Shown: one piece after another, positions 13,976-25,655 of the stretch
How positions within the stretch are numbered: position 1 is the first letter of the stretch
Layout of the letters: every line of letters begins with the position of its first letter
NCBI RefSeq assembly: GCF_003369915.1
Contig: NC_046675.1
Coordinates: forward strand, 5,456,001-5,520,000
Direction: 5' to 3'
Length of the DNA: 64,000 nt
Source: Drosophila miranda
Lineage: Eukaryota; Arthropoda; Insecta; Diptera; Drosophilidae
Program-made: the position numbers and the translations under genes
Notes under the pieces: generated by a model
Database searches by the model: none
What the model saw: only the letters and a program-made list of their open reading frames with translations
Told to the model about the DNA's origin: nothing

Positions 13976-15418
13976 GTGTGCATGTGTATCTATGTATCTT
14001 TGCGTTTGAATCTTGCTTCGTAGAATGCAGCAATTACAAATGTTATAAGCGATTATTAGTTGAGAGTGGAAACAACGGCAAAAAACAAACACAAAACACA
14101 AAACAACAGAAACTGCAAGGGAAAGCAGAAGGCGCAAAACAAAATGCAATGGAAACCAGATGGAAGCTGGAACGAGAGAGAGATACGAACACAGATGGTG
14201 AGAAGAGAGGTGAGAGCACAGCTTGATGCCGGTAAGAGCTGTCCCCTTGCCCCGGCCCTCCATCCACCTCTCCTCCATCTTTGTCTCTCCGGAGCGCAGT
14301 CAGCCGGTAAACCGCTGACGTTTTGGCCTGGCTTCGGTCTCTATGTATCTCAAAGATGCATGTGTTTCGCTCATCTATCTAACTATCTTTGCCATCTACA
14401 TTCAGCCGGCTATCCACACACATAGTTGCCTCTGTATCCGTATCTATGGCTGTATCTGTAGCGCTGTATCTGTGGCTGTATGCCCGACTTATGACGCAAT
14501 TCAAAAAGTTCATCTGATCTTGTTGCTCTTTCCACACGTACTATGGTGATGTGTCTCTCTCTCTCTCTCCCTCTCTATCTCTCTCGCTGTGATTGTTGCA
14601 CGGGGAGTGGTGGGATAGACTGGATAATTCATACATATAATTAAGTATCTGTAAAGCGCTCATCTCTATTTAGCCCTGAAATTGTATCGTATTGGATTTC
14701 CTCTTTTGTATATATTTTTTTACTATTTTGAATTTTCCTCTCTTCATTTTTATCGCAAGTTTTCGTTTTGTGCTCCGTCTAACAATTTCTTTCACGAAAC
14801 CAAATTCTAAACAAAATTTTCATTACGACATCAGCATCATCATCATAGTCGTATTCGTATTCGTCATTGGAAGCAAACGAACCGATCTGACGATTCTAAA
14901 ATTCGTTGGGTTCTTCGCATATGGGACTCGGGATCTCCAAAACGATGTTTCTCTCTGGAATTAGTTTTCATGGCGTTTATTTATTAATTCTTCATTTTGT
15001 TTACGGATCAGTTCAACGATTCGAGTGACGTAATAGGAAGGGGCATTGGCTGTTTATGTATCTGACGATGTCGATGTCGATGTGGGTGTGGATCTGGCTG
15101 AAGGATTATGATGATCCAGAAGCTAGACAGCACACATTTCCCGACAATGTTGCCTTAAAGCTAATTCGATTTTGCGGTAAGCTCCAATCCCCCGTGCCCC
15201 TTCCTTCGGGGAGTCGCGCATGTATCGAATTGTATGCTCGGGTATATCCAAGAAGGCCAACCCAGAGAGTAACCCAATTACGTGCCAAAAAGCAGAATGC
15301 GACCCTCGACAAGCATTTTTTCGAGTTCGTTTTTTTTTCGTCGTGCCACATAGAACGTGATTGCACATAGAATCCATGTGCCCCGCACTACTCATGTACC
15401 TATGTATGTTCTGTGGGA

Positions 15419-15442
15419 GGGGGGGGGGGGGGGGGGGGGGGG
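15419..15442. repeat. Uninterrupted G24 homopolymer
   Basis: Twenty-four consecutive G residues followed by AGGGG, about 265 bases downstream of the donor of the Glut4EF-like first coding exon, on the strand opposite to its transcription. The transcript would therefore carry a C24 run. The exact length in the genome is uncertain because such runs are prone to sequencing error. Confidence 0.9.
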
Positions 15443-15706
15443 AGGGGCTGCATGCGCTGTACATATATGCTCTGAATATGCCTGTACATAGATACAGCAT
15501 AGATATTGTAGAATATATGTACATATATGCTGCGCTGCGCCCCAGTCATGTTGGGGATGGGGCGGCTGTTGTGTGGCAGAGCCAACCTTGACATACTTTG
15601 GCGTCGCACAATGATGACAGAGCTGCCTCTGCCTCTGCCTCTGCTACCGCCAGCTGCTAGCTGCTAGCTGCACTTTCAGTGGCACCCACCCACACGCCCG
15701 ACTCAC

Positions 15707-16312
15707 CTCATTTCCAACTGTGGTTATCTTGACAACCACCTCGTCCTTGCTGGCATCGTGCTCCACCACATCGCCGCTCTGCTCGCGGCCGTTGTAGGTG
15801 AGGAAGACCCGCTGGCCGGGCTGCAGCTGTATGCCCATAATCGAACGGAAGCCGGGTCCAATAAGATCCGATTCGCGGAACTCCTTAATCATGGCGTTCC
15901 GGCGCAGAGCCTGGGCCGGACTGATATGCACGCTGGCGACCCGGCGGGCCTCTACGATGACTGATGCGTCCGGAGAGGACGATGACGATGACGATGACGA
16001 GGATGAGGACGCGGACGCTGTCGACGGGCCAGCAGCAGCGTGCTGCAACGGAAGCTGCTGCGTTTTAAAATCGAATCGGACGAGATAGCGCGTGTCCGCG
16101 TTCAACTGGGGCTCCCCGGGGGCCAGGAAGGTGGGCGGCGGCGGTGGCGGCGGCGGCGACAGCGGTGCCAGGGCCTTGCCCGACGCGGCCATGTACGACG
16201 GCGGCGTCTTCACGTCCACGATGACGCCCGAGTACAAGAGTCCCTCGGGACCCGGGGCGCACACCTTGGTGCCAATGATTGAGCGTTTGGCCAAACGACG
16301 ACCGGTGGACAT
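15707..16312 (-). CDS. Glut4EF: Glut4EF-like first coding exon (ZNF395/704-type N-terminal domain)
   Basis: This is the 5' coding exon of a gene running leftward out of the window: 202 codons from an ATG at 16312 to a GTGAGT donor at 15706, phase 0. The protein opens with a basic RRLAKRS stretch and a GTKV..GLLYSGVI segment. It ends with LQPGQRVFLTYNGREQSGDVVEH, which resembles the QKVYVWYGGQECTGLVEQH region of human ZNF395 (remembered, not searched). This N-terminal domain (DUF4772) marks the GLUT4 enhancer factor / Huntington-disease-gene regulatory factor family of DNA-binding proteins with a C-terminal C2H2 zinc finger. Between the two halves are a proline run (about residues 52-59) and a serine run (about residues 100-112) encoded by near-pure TCN codons. 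The zinc-finger exons are not in the window. The family call is firm, the orthology moderate. Confidence 0.7.
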
Positions 16313-16624
16313 TTTTTTACGTTTTGTGGGGTTTGGATTTCTCTGAAAAATCTCTATTTTACGACGGATCGCCGCGTTCTAGTTTTTTGCCTTTTTACCT
16401 TTTTGCTTTTATTCAAATCCGCTTGGACCCGAATACTCGGATTGCTGTTCCTACAAAACTCAGTGCCAGATTTTAGCTTTGCTAACGCGCCACATTTTCG
16501 ACACTTGGACACACTTTTTCCCTTCAGGGGTATTGCACTCGATTGTAATTTGCACTTTTCCCGTTTTCACTTTTGATGCGGGACTTAATCACTTTTTTCT
16601 TGCACTTTGCTGGTCTTTTGGAGT

Positions 16625-16634
16625 TTATATTGAA
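16625..16634 (-). promoter_or_regulatory. TATA-like AATATAAACT upstream of the Glut4EF-like start
   Basis: On the minus strand a TATAAA-type element lies about 315 bases before the ATG at 16312. It could define the transcription start of the short-leader form, but there is no clear initiator about 30 bases downstream, so this is weak. Confidence 0.2.
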
Positions 16635-16680
16635 TGGAGGTATGTGGCGTTTTGGGCGGTGGCGGAGGGGTAGGAAAGAC

Positions 16681-16965
16681 TTAAGTCTGTGAGATGTTTT
16701 TGGTCAGTTTGTAGACCTCGTGCTGCTTGAGGGCCGGCAATTTTTTGATCACGTTCTTGTGGTACAGCTCCAGGGAGAAGGTGACGCGTTGGTTCAGGCG
16801 CTGGAGCTGGATGAGTGGAAGAAGCGGCTGTCGCAGCGGAGGCAGTGGCAGTGACTGCGACTGGGTCGGGAGTGGATGCAGTGCATCAATCGGGGCACTC
16901 AGTTTCACATGCTCGTCGTCGCTGGGCGTCTGAATGGCGTGGCAGTTGCGTTTGTGCCTGAGCAT
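16681..16965 (-). CDS. Small ORF (94 codons) upstream of the Glut4EF-like start; possible upstream ORF or separate small gene
   Basis: A minus-strand frame from ATG 16965 to TAA 16681, in a different frame from the downstream gene and ending 368 bases before its ATG. The C-terminal half is unusually coding-like: after a Pro/Leu/Gln-rich stretch, the last forty residues (containing FSLELYHKNVI and ending KLTKNISQT) use almost only C- or G-ending codons (CTG, CTC, AAG, CAG, GTC, ATC), unlike the surrounding noncoding DNA. The frame stays open upstream of the ATG to about 17028, so an upstream exon could extend it. I do not recognise the protein. It may be a conserved upstream ORF on a long Glut4EF leader, an alternative exon, or an independent gene. 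Confidence 0.4.
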   Translation of the reverse strand: MLRHKRNCHAIQTPSDDEHVKLSAPIDALHPLPTQSQSLPLPPLRQPLLPLIQLQRLNQRVTFSLELYHKNVIKKLPALKQHEVYKLTKNISQT

Positions 16966-19900
16966 AATCCAATTTTGGCCGCTTTGAACGTCAGTTTGGG
17001 GGCTACCAACTTGGGGGACTGGAGTCAATCAGGTAGTGGGGGGGTGGTGTCCGCTTTTGGGGAATGCTGGGGTTCACATACAACTGATGGAATTTTGTTT
17101 TCGGCTCGAAGCTGTTTTTTCCTCACACTTTTTCGTCGATTTTCTTTTGTTGTTTGATGCCTGCTGCTATTTGCTTATTACTGCCTTTGCTTTCGCGCTG
17201 CTTTCGCTGCCGGTCGTTTCACTTTTTCTCGAGTTTTTCTCTCACACACAGAGGCAGAGCCAGAGACAGATTTAGATGCAGAGACACCCACACACAGACG
17301 ACACTCGCCAGAGAGCAATATGGATGCACTTCTCGCGGGCTGCTGCACTGATTTGTTGTGTTGCGTTGTGTTGTTTTTTTTTGCTGTGGCGACTCTTGGA
17401 CTCTTTTTGGACTTTTTGACTCGGCGATTGATTGCTGGAAAACAGCAAGACAAACACTCACTCACACACACGCACTCAAACGCACACAGAGGGACTGTGT
17501 CGATTGTTTTTGATACTGTTTATGGCCGTGGCTATTGTTGAAAATATATCTTTTTGGGGGGAGTGGGATGTTATTGTTTGGCGTTCAGTTCACGACAAAA
17601 TGATTTCTCGCAAGCGCTTATCGTCTGCACCCGAGAGTTTGGTTTTGATGACTGACGCGAGCGAGCGAGCCAAGCGAACGGCGAGTTACAGTTACTCACA
17701 GATACTCAACACACACACACACACACATACACGTATATACTTCTGTCTCTCTTGCGCTCTGCCAGTCGTCTGTGTGTGCGCTCTCGCTCTCCCTCTCTCT
17801 CCCTCTCTGTTATGCAGAAGCGTATCTGTATCTATCGGATCTACCTGCTTGGAAAAGCAAAACAACATACGTATACATAATTTTTGGAGCGTGTGCGTGT
17901 GTATGTGTGTGTGTGTACATGTATGAGCCAGCATAAAACTGTTAGAAATGCATCAATGCCGTGGCCGTGCCTGTTAACGACTAATCGGAGCGCTGTAATC
18001 ATACGAGTGTCAAGGGGAAAAGGGAAAGACAGCACGCCCAGTGAGGATTTTCCTTGGTAGATTTCCACATACAATAAATACATATGTAAGAGGTTTTTGC
18101 CAACGCGACGCAGTAGCCGAAGCGAACGCTTATCAGCAGGCAGCGACCCTCGGCTCTGGGCTGCTCTGGCTATCCGTATTCGTATCTATGACGCCATCGC
18201 CAGGAGGTGTTCGTACACCAGCGGCGACGTCGTCGCCAAAAAAAAAAAATAATAAAAATACTACGCAGTAAAAAAAAAACTCAGACACTTGTCAACAGAG
18301 TCCCGCATAACTGTGCGTGTGTCTGTGTGTGTGCGTTTCGCTCTGTATTATCAATAACAGAGCGGAGAGGAGAACAGCGAACAGCGAACAGAGTGGAACG
18401 AGCAGCGAACAGCTGTTGAGCAAAACAAACGAGAGAGAGAGAGCTAACATGTTCGTTCATCCCGACCCTCACATGCCCTTCTGCTTCTTCGAAGCGCTGG
18501 CCAGGCGAGAGCCGAAGTTCTCTTCGTTCGGCTCTCTTCCAGTCGAGTCAATAAGCAGAGCTCCCACATGCTAGTCTTATGTTATGACAGTATTTTATTG
18601 AAAGCTGCGATTTTTGGTTAATTTTCGTACCCACTCGTATAATAAGTGATCCAGTTTATTCAACGCTGAGTAATTTTAGTGCATGAGGAAATCAAAAGTT
18701 TCTTAGATTCCTATACTTCCCTAGTTGCATATGCCATGCGATGTTATTGTAGGGTATGTAGGTTCAAGCGCCGGCCGGTTTTCTGGTCTGCAACGTCACA
18801 GAATTTAACAGTTAAAGAGAGAACCGCTTTGTGTGAGTGTGTTTGATTCTCTCTCTCTCTCTCTCTCGCTCCCTCTGTGTCTCTCTCTCTTCGTAAGGCT
18901 CACAGCTGTTAATGCTTTGAAATTCATTCGATTTTGTTTACATCGCTTGGGATACCATGCTGTTGTTGTTGATTTTCGTATTCTTGGTATTTTGGGGGCC
19001 GCACTGCTGCTGCTGCCCCTTGTTGCCATGTTGCACGAGTATATGCTGTGTAGTATGCTGGCTGTTATGCGGCGTTGTTGTTGCCTTTGGAATGACCTCT
19101 GTAGGCATACATTCCCAGCCATGTTGCTGTTAGGGGGGGAGGGGGCTTTTCCATTTCTCTGGGGGGCGGGGGGCGTACATAAACTCGCACACACACTCCT
19201 GCAACTTCAATCAACTTCCATCAACCAACATCCAGTCCATAGATTTGCGTAGTTGTTATTGTTGCCAGTTTTCCCCCTTATCTGATTTCGAGTTTCGGGG
19301 TGGATTTGAGGGATTTGATTTTCATACCGCCAGCATTTTGAGAAGTCATTTTCGGAAAATTCGCTGCGTATTTTCTTTGATCTTGGATGGGGGGGGGGGG
19401 TCAATCTTCCAACCAAAGTACTGTAAAACCGGAAAACCCGGACAGCGAATGCGATAAAGAAACTTAGTCCGAAAGGAGGGAAATGCAAGAGCATGATGTC
19501 CTTTGCCAAGAAGTAACGAAACCAACAGTAAAGTATCTTTATCTAGAAGCAAAAGCGTTGAAGTGGCAAAAAAACAAAAGTGCTGATAATGCTTCAAGGA
19601 AAACCTATAGGAAACCTGTAGGGGCACACACACACACACGCACGCACGCAGAATGGCGGCCAAGTGCAAAGATGAACTATCTGACAAATTCAATTAATCA
19701 TTTCTCTAGTGAAAATTCCAAAGCAGCAACAACAACAACTGGAATCAACAGAGCGTTGCCAGTGCTACAACAAATACGCAGTTACGAAAAGCAGCATCGA
19801 ATCGCATCGCTCAAGTGAATGTGAATGTGAATACGAATGTAAATGTGAATGCAATCCGTGAATCCGTGAGGTTACAAAACGAGCGAAAGAAACGCAAAAG

Positions 19901-22900
19901 GCAAAACCAAAACAAAGCAGCATCGGCATTAGATGGAAAAAGAGAGAGAGAGAGAGGGAGACACCAGAAGGCAATGCACAGATACAGATACAGGAAAGCA
20001 AATGCTCACACACAGATACACATACACATTACCCAAACTGGAAAATAGGTCAACCAGTCGAGAGCGCAAGAGAGTCGCTTGAATAGCAAAGAGAATTTCA
20101 AGAGAGAGAGAGAGAGATAAGAGATGTAAACTAACGTTGTAACATAACAGCGTCTAAGAGAGCGCGCGTACTGGGAAAAATTAGAACGGGAACGGCTCTG
20201 TTAGCCAACAGCGGCCTCAATTTTGCGTTACAGATGGGATTGGACTGGAAGGTGGGTGGGTGGGGGCCGGGTTGGTTTATGGTATCCATTGGCATCCAAC
20301 AAAGTTCTGAACAGCCGAGCAGCTGTTGCACTCTCTCTCTCTGTCTCTCTATCTCTGTACTTTACCGTACCGTACCGTACGCCCTTCGCCCTTCAGCCCT
20401 CAAGAGCTGGTAATTTTATTGGAATTTTATGAAAATTAAACCGGATTTTTGGGATTTCTTTGTAAAGTCGTAATGAGACACAGCATCTTATTATTATATC
20501 TCCGCTGCATTTCAGCGCTGTCCGCGTTGTATTTGGTTGGGCGCCGTCGCTTTTATTTCGTTTCGTATTCTCTCCTTTATCATTAATGTATGCTTATAGT
20601 AGAGATCTGTATGTGTATGTGTGTGCTGTGATTGGATTGCCTTCGAAACCGGATTTCGAAAATATGTATGTCATTCCGTTCCATTCAATTACGCTTTTGC
20701 CTAGGCATGGGCATGGGCATGGGCATAGGTATAGGTCCCACAATGGACGGTCTTTGTTGAAAAGAAATCAACTTGAAATTGCCCCAATCGGTTGAAGATG
20801 ACGTAGAGAAAGTGCAAGTCTCATGCAAAATCAAAAGCTCGTACTGGGCGATCAAAAATTATCGATATATCGCCCATAATCCATACAGGATCTCGAAGAT
20901 TCTTCTCACTTGGCATTGGCCTAACTCTTTCGAATTTCATTCCTCTATGACGTAATCATCCCCCATTTGAGCTAAGGCTGTGAGCACTAATTAGAATCGC
21001 CTGTCTTCACTCCACGATGTCCAGGGCAGCACCTGTCAAGCTGGGCAAATTTGCCAGCATGACGGGGCACTTGACGAACGTGGCCATGGACATGAGCCTG
21101 GACATGGATGTTGATGTGGACATGCCACCGACACTGCGTCGAGATGTCTATCAAAAGCTGTCAGTTTCCAAACAAACAAACAAACCAACCAACACATAAC
21201 GAACAGAACGGAACATAAAACGCAAATCGCAGATGGCGGAAAATGAAAATCGCCCTTGACTGCCACTCCATACACATACATAAGTACGAGTAAATCTTTG
21301 ACTCGAACTCCACCATTAACTCCCACACCCACACCCACTCCCACTCCTACTCGTACTCCATGACATTCGAAGTTGCGTGTTTGGATCATTAGAATGTTTA
21401 CCTGTTCGCTGTTAGTGTATCTTCTGTTTGACATCCAGCAAGTCGTGTAGGGATATGGAAAATCAAGTTACCAACGGCCAACAGGGTCGTCGTCTTGTGT
21501 GATTGATGTGAACATGTCAGCACAGACATGGACGTGTGGATGTGGCTGTGGATGGGGAGGCTTTGTCAGCAGGAAGCATAAATTGTAGACAAAGATGATC
21601 ACCGATGCAAGATACACCGATGCATGCTGCTATTACAAGACTCACAATCAGTTGCAGATACAAATTTATGTCATGTGCAGTCTGGACATGTGACTGACAA
21701 AAAAACAAACCATGTCGAGAGTCAGAGTTTTGACAACCGGTTCCACCTCCAGCCTCCATGGCTGGGGTCAAGCGTATAGCGGACAGCGGGCAATGGACAA
21801 CGGACAATATTCACCTGACAGCAACTTTCCTTGGACGGCTGATTTCACCAATGGACGATTCAATTCCATGCTCGGCTTGGGAGCTGGAGTCGCGGGACTG
21901 AGACTGAGGCTCGGACGGAGACTGGAACCTGGCACTGGCACTGGGACTGGGGATTGGGACTGGGGATTGGCGACTGTGCGTGCTGTTGACATTGGCTCAT
22001 AAATTCTGGTGGAAAACAGACAACAGTTTTCATTGTCTTGCTGCTCAGATGCAAGACGTTTGTTTGAACAACACACAAATATGGGCACTAGACAAACATC
22101 GATACGCAGTAATAGACAAATAGATGTTTCGTTGCCACTAGGGGAAGGGGATACTCCGTAGAGGGTAGATGGCAGAGGGGGGAGAGCTGCTGCCAGCTGT
22201 CAGAGTCGAACTGTTGACATCCCAACAAGCAAACAACCCCCCGATTGAAGACTTTCTTTACCCCGAAATCGGGCCAAGCCTCGGCAGCCTTGGCAACTTT
22301 GCAACTCTGCAGCTTTTGGGGGCAACAAATGGGTCAACCGGCGACGAACGTCACTTGCTGACCTACTTTGGCATGGAAAACTGTGTCAGGGATGTTTTAG
22401 CAGGCAGGCCCAGAGCCAGTAAAGTCTTGATACACACAATCGAATTTTATCAACTAAGTACAGTTCACTATACTGCGCAGCACTCATTCATATGTATTCT
22501 CTTTACATTGAATACCGAATTAAATGGGCAAATGCCCATTCCTCTGTCTTAAAATAAAGAAAATATGAAATGTTAGTGATGGTTTTGAAGCAGTAATCGA
22601 GACTAGATGGCCCAAAAACCATAGCACATATTTTTGCTTTCATCTGGCAGCCGCTCAACATCAAGGACAAGGATTTGCCAAGGGCAAACGAGAACAACAG
22701 CAACAACCACTACAAAGACGGAGTACATAGGTTGACCTACTTTTGTTGTTCCTTCTGTGGCATGTCAGGTCTAAATAAATACTATAGTTGGCCGATACAA
22801 AATCTTTCCTTTCCATAAGTTGAAAAATGTAATTATTTAAAAAACAATTTTTTCAACAAAAAAGCAATGGTCAAAATTGTCACATTTCAAAATTTTACAT

Positions 22901-23530
22901 TGAGTTAACATTTACATTAACATTAACAATAACATTGTTGTGAAACAATGTTGCTTATGTTGCGATTTCGGCATGTACAAATGTTGCGTAGAGAATGTTG
23001 CGAAGATGCTGCAAAATTCTTACGAAGAATTTGGGGGGCCCGCCTGGAAGTAGGCAATCATTTTGTACTTACCTAAAACTAGTCATGTTTTGCTTGTTGT
23101 AGGAAATAAGAAGAAAATGGTATAGGATTCACTCCCAGGCTGGGAGTCCCAGCTCCCGACCAGATCAGCCAAGTTTTCTAATTTATTATCCTCTTGTTTC
23201 ATTTAGTTTAAATAAAGAAATAGTTCTTTAAATATGCTAAATGTTTATTGTGTGTTTGTGCTTGTGTTTGTCGGAGCTGCAACAGCTCCATCAGCGCGGC
23301 CCGGCAGAAGCAGCAGCCGAAAGTTGAGATCAAACTCAAGAGCGTCAAAGCTAACCAGAGCGCAAGCTTTAGCGGGGAGAGATTACAAAACAGGCAAAAG
23401 CAGAAAAACAAACAATGATGCTTCATGACATTTACTTTAGGACAATTCTGCGCCGTTCTGCTCCGTGTATAGCAAGGATATCGGAGGCATATCAAAAGAT
23501 CTGACGATTGCTTAGGTTAATACATATGGG
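16966..23530. other. Noncoding upstream region, microsatellite-rich
   Basis: Upstream of the Glut4EF-like gene and downstream of the LRR gene. No exon is supported. It contains CA/GT tracts (17.71, 17.89 and 19.63 kb), CT/GA tracts (18.85, 19.94, 20.10 and 20.33 kb), GAACAGC repeats near 18.37-18.41 kb, GGGCAT repeats near 20.70 kb, CACTCC/CACACC repeats near 21.32 kb and an AACATT-rich patch near 22.90-22.95 kb. Long leader exons and enhancers of the Glut4EF-like gene may lie here, but nothing marks them clearly. An open frame at 22169-22552 (+) has no coding signature. Confidence 0.5.
20860..20867. promoter_or_regulatory. Palindromic TATCGATA (DRE-like) site
   Basis: An exact TATCGATA, flanked by GCGATC to the left and ATATCGC to the right so that the palindrome extends imperfectly. 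It matches the DREF-binding core, but no gene start is seen within a few hundred bases. Confidence 0.3.
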
Positions 23531-24386
23531 TTATTGTGGAATAATATTATAGCGGCCGCATAGCGAGAGATCACGATGATCAACAGCTAGCGTGTCGCTG
23601 TCGTCCCCTTGGTTGTTAACGTTGAAACTACAGCACCCCAAAATAACGACAGTCACAACAATTGTTGAAGTACCTATCACCAAGAAAATATACAACCTCC
23701 AAGATGTCCAAAATGGTTCATTTTCGATAATTTGATCTCGGCACTGCGTTGGTTGGGGCTGTAGAACTTCCGAGTCGCCAAATATGCAATCCAGACTAAC
23801 ATTCCTATCCTAAAATGAAATACACATTTCGATTTAGGTGATAATATCTATTTTCGCATATTCTACATACTGTTTCATAGATCCTCTTCACAATCGGAGA
23901 GCGGCAGCTGCACCTGATTGGGTTTCCTTTTACTATTGCCTGAGTGTTAACAAGGCCAATTATGCTGTGAATATCGGTGAGATTGTTGTGGCTCACATCA
24001 ACCAGATCTATTTTTGCAACAGATCTGGGCAGGTCAGTAAGCTTGTTTCCGCTAAGTTCTATGCTTTTCAGGCCTAGCATTGATCCGAAGCTCCAGCTGG
24101 AGAGTTTTTCAATCTTGTTATTGGACAAATCGAGGTGCATTACGTTCTCAAACCCTGTTTCATTCAGGGATGATGGGACTTCTTGCAAGCCATTTCCTGA
24201 GAGATTCAGGGCATTTGGCCTCCACGCTGCCAAACATTCAAAGTTCACACTTGGCTGATCTGAGCAATCAGCAGTCACGTAACCATCGATGACTTGAATC
24301 GAGCACCCACATCGAGCAGGCCATTGAAGGTCTTTTGCTTCCTCAGAATCCAGCAAAATAATGAACAACAAAAGTATTATTTTCAT
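23531..24386 (-). CDS. Leucine-rich-repeat single-pass membrane protein
   Basis: Two coding exons: 24386..23871 and 23809..23531, separated by a 61-base intron (donor GTATGT, acceptor TTTTAG, phase 0), giving 264 residues. A pyrimidine-rich acceptor ends one base before the chosen ATG, which suggests an upstream 5' UTR exon. The protein has a signal peptide (residues 1-17), a Cys-rich N-terminal cap (CGC...C), and four LRRs with LNLSGNGL, LDLSNNKI, IELSGNKL and VDVSHNNL cores. A C-terminal cap begins NPIRCSC and is completed across the splice junction by VSLDC and TQC. A transmembrane segment (about 216-238) precedes a tail of about 25 residues. Proteins of this shape act as cell-surface binding or adhesion partners. 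I do not recognise the gene or know its ligand. The architecture and splice are firm. Confidence 0.8.
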
Positions 24387-25211
24387 CCTAAAGAGAAAAA
24401 ACAAAGAGAGTGCAATCACTGGTGCTATCAATTCGCTAAATTTATAGTATTGTTTTATAGCTTGTTATCAAATCGAATGTAATCTAATCCAGTAAAGTCA
24501 GTTAGTTCTTAGTTATTCGGCCCAAGAAACAGTCTTGAAAGTCCGCTACGGAGCTAAACTCTCTTGAAACCCGTGTATAGCTAGATCCGACAAGAAATTT
24601 ATAAAACATATTGGCAGTTGTAGTGACGCTTGAACCAGCTACAAAAATATTACTACAACAACAACAAAAATAAAAGAACGGAAAAAAAAAAAAAACTAAT
24701 CAAAAATTTTAAATCCAGGGAATATCGTAATTGCGTTTAGCGCCCCTATTGCTCGTGATCGACGGGTACTTTTTGGGCAGACGGTCGGACTCGGGAGAGA
24801 GTCGGCCGCGGTTATGTTAACTCGAGGGAAATGGTGGTTGGCACTTTCGCTGTTAGGAGGGTTCGTGAATGCAAGTCCAGCTACGGTCGCTCTTTTCGAT
24901 TTTGGGCCCCACTTCAGAAGGTAGTGTTTGTGGTGGAAAGAGGAAATATTAGCGGAAAAACATAACTAAACCTCGCGCCAGTGCTAAATCAAAGAAAAAA
25001 AGACAAACAAAAGAATCGTGTTGCTTTCAAATTATACCATAAAGAAATCGAAAAGAAATTTGCCACCCCAGTAAGGGGGCGTTCCATTCTGACCCCACGC
25101 CGGAGGCAAGGCATCCGAAAGTGGTCTCTTTTTTTTGTTTCGGACGGCCATTTGCAAGTTAATATAACAAGAGTGCCAATCGCCACATAGCGGTAAGTTG
25201 GACATTGGGGT

Positions 25212-25655
25212 TTAGGTGTCGCTAGGTAGTGTTAAATGGAACATGGGTTTTCTTGTATTACAGAATTGGCACGTTGTGCCAAGCAGATTTCCAAGGGAGA
25301 ATAGCGGAAAAAGATAATTGGGATCGATGACCGAGCCGGCCGCAGCCACAACCAGCTGGCCATAGAAAGGGAAGAGAAGAGACTGCGCTCCCGAAAAAAA
25401 AAAAGCACAAGAACCGATCGAATTCTCCGCTGGCGCAGAGAAGCGCAAGGCAGAGAGTCCGCCGCTCCAGCTGTGGGTCCGACTCAGTGCATCAGCAGCA
25501 TCGTCGGCGCCGGGAAGCTGCGAAACTAAAAGCGGAATATTGAACATTTTTTTTTGGCCCCCAAGTTTTTTTGCGTAAATATCTTGCCCTCGGCCGACCT
25601 GGCTTAGTGAAAAAAAAGTAGAGGAAATAAAAACCCAGATCAAAATTATACCCAT
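25212..25655 (-). CDS. Candidate small secreted orphan protein (uncertain)
   Basis: An ATG-started frame of 147 codons on the minus strand whose first 23 residues (hydrophobic core IILIWVFISSTFF, then SLSQVGRGQ) look like a signal peptide. The rest is not recognisable, has two hydrophobic patches, and includes a homopolymeric TTT run that reads as a string of Phe. There is no intron or clear promoter. Codon use is mixed, so it may be a chance frame; a young, lineage-specific secreted gene is the alternative. Confidence 0.2.
   Translation of the reverse strand: MGIILIWVFISSTFFSLSQVGRGQDIYAKKLGGQKKMFNIPLLVSQLPGADDAADALSRTHSWSGGLSALRFSAPAENSIGSCAFFFSGAQSLLFPFYGQLVVAAAGSVIDPNYLFPLFSLGNLLGTTCQFCNTRKPMFHLTLPSDT

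Larger units (their letters stand above)
1..15706 (-). other. Probable large intron of the Glut4EF-like gene
   Basis: No exon can be supported here on either strand. The donor at 15706 (minus, sequence GTGAGT) opens an intron running toward lower coordinates, so this stretch is best read as intron of the Glut4EF-like gene, with the zinc-finger exons beyond the left edge. It holds many simple repeats: CAA/CAG runs near 1.29-1.33 kb, CTG runs near 1.46 and 1.63 kb, CA/GT tracts at 7.88 and 9.36 kb, GA tracts near 5.05 and 14.56 kb, and GTATCT arrays at 13.7-14.5 kb. Long open frames here, including one of 380 codons on the plus strand at 9200-10342, follow these repeats and look non-coding. That it is a single intron is inference. 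Confidence 0.5.

Noticed and set aside
22169-22552. A 127-codon plus-strand frame starting MAEGGELLP
   Set aside because: Codon use is not biased, there is no recognisable domain or splice context, and it is embedded in noncoding DNA.
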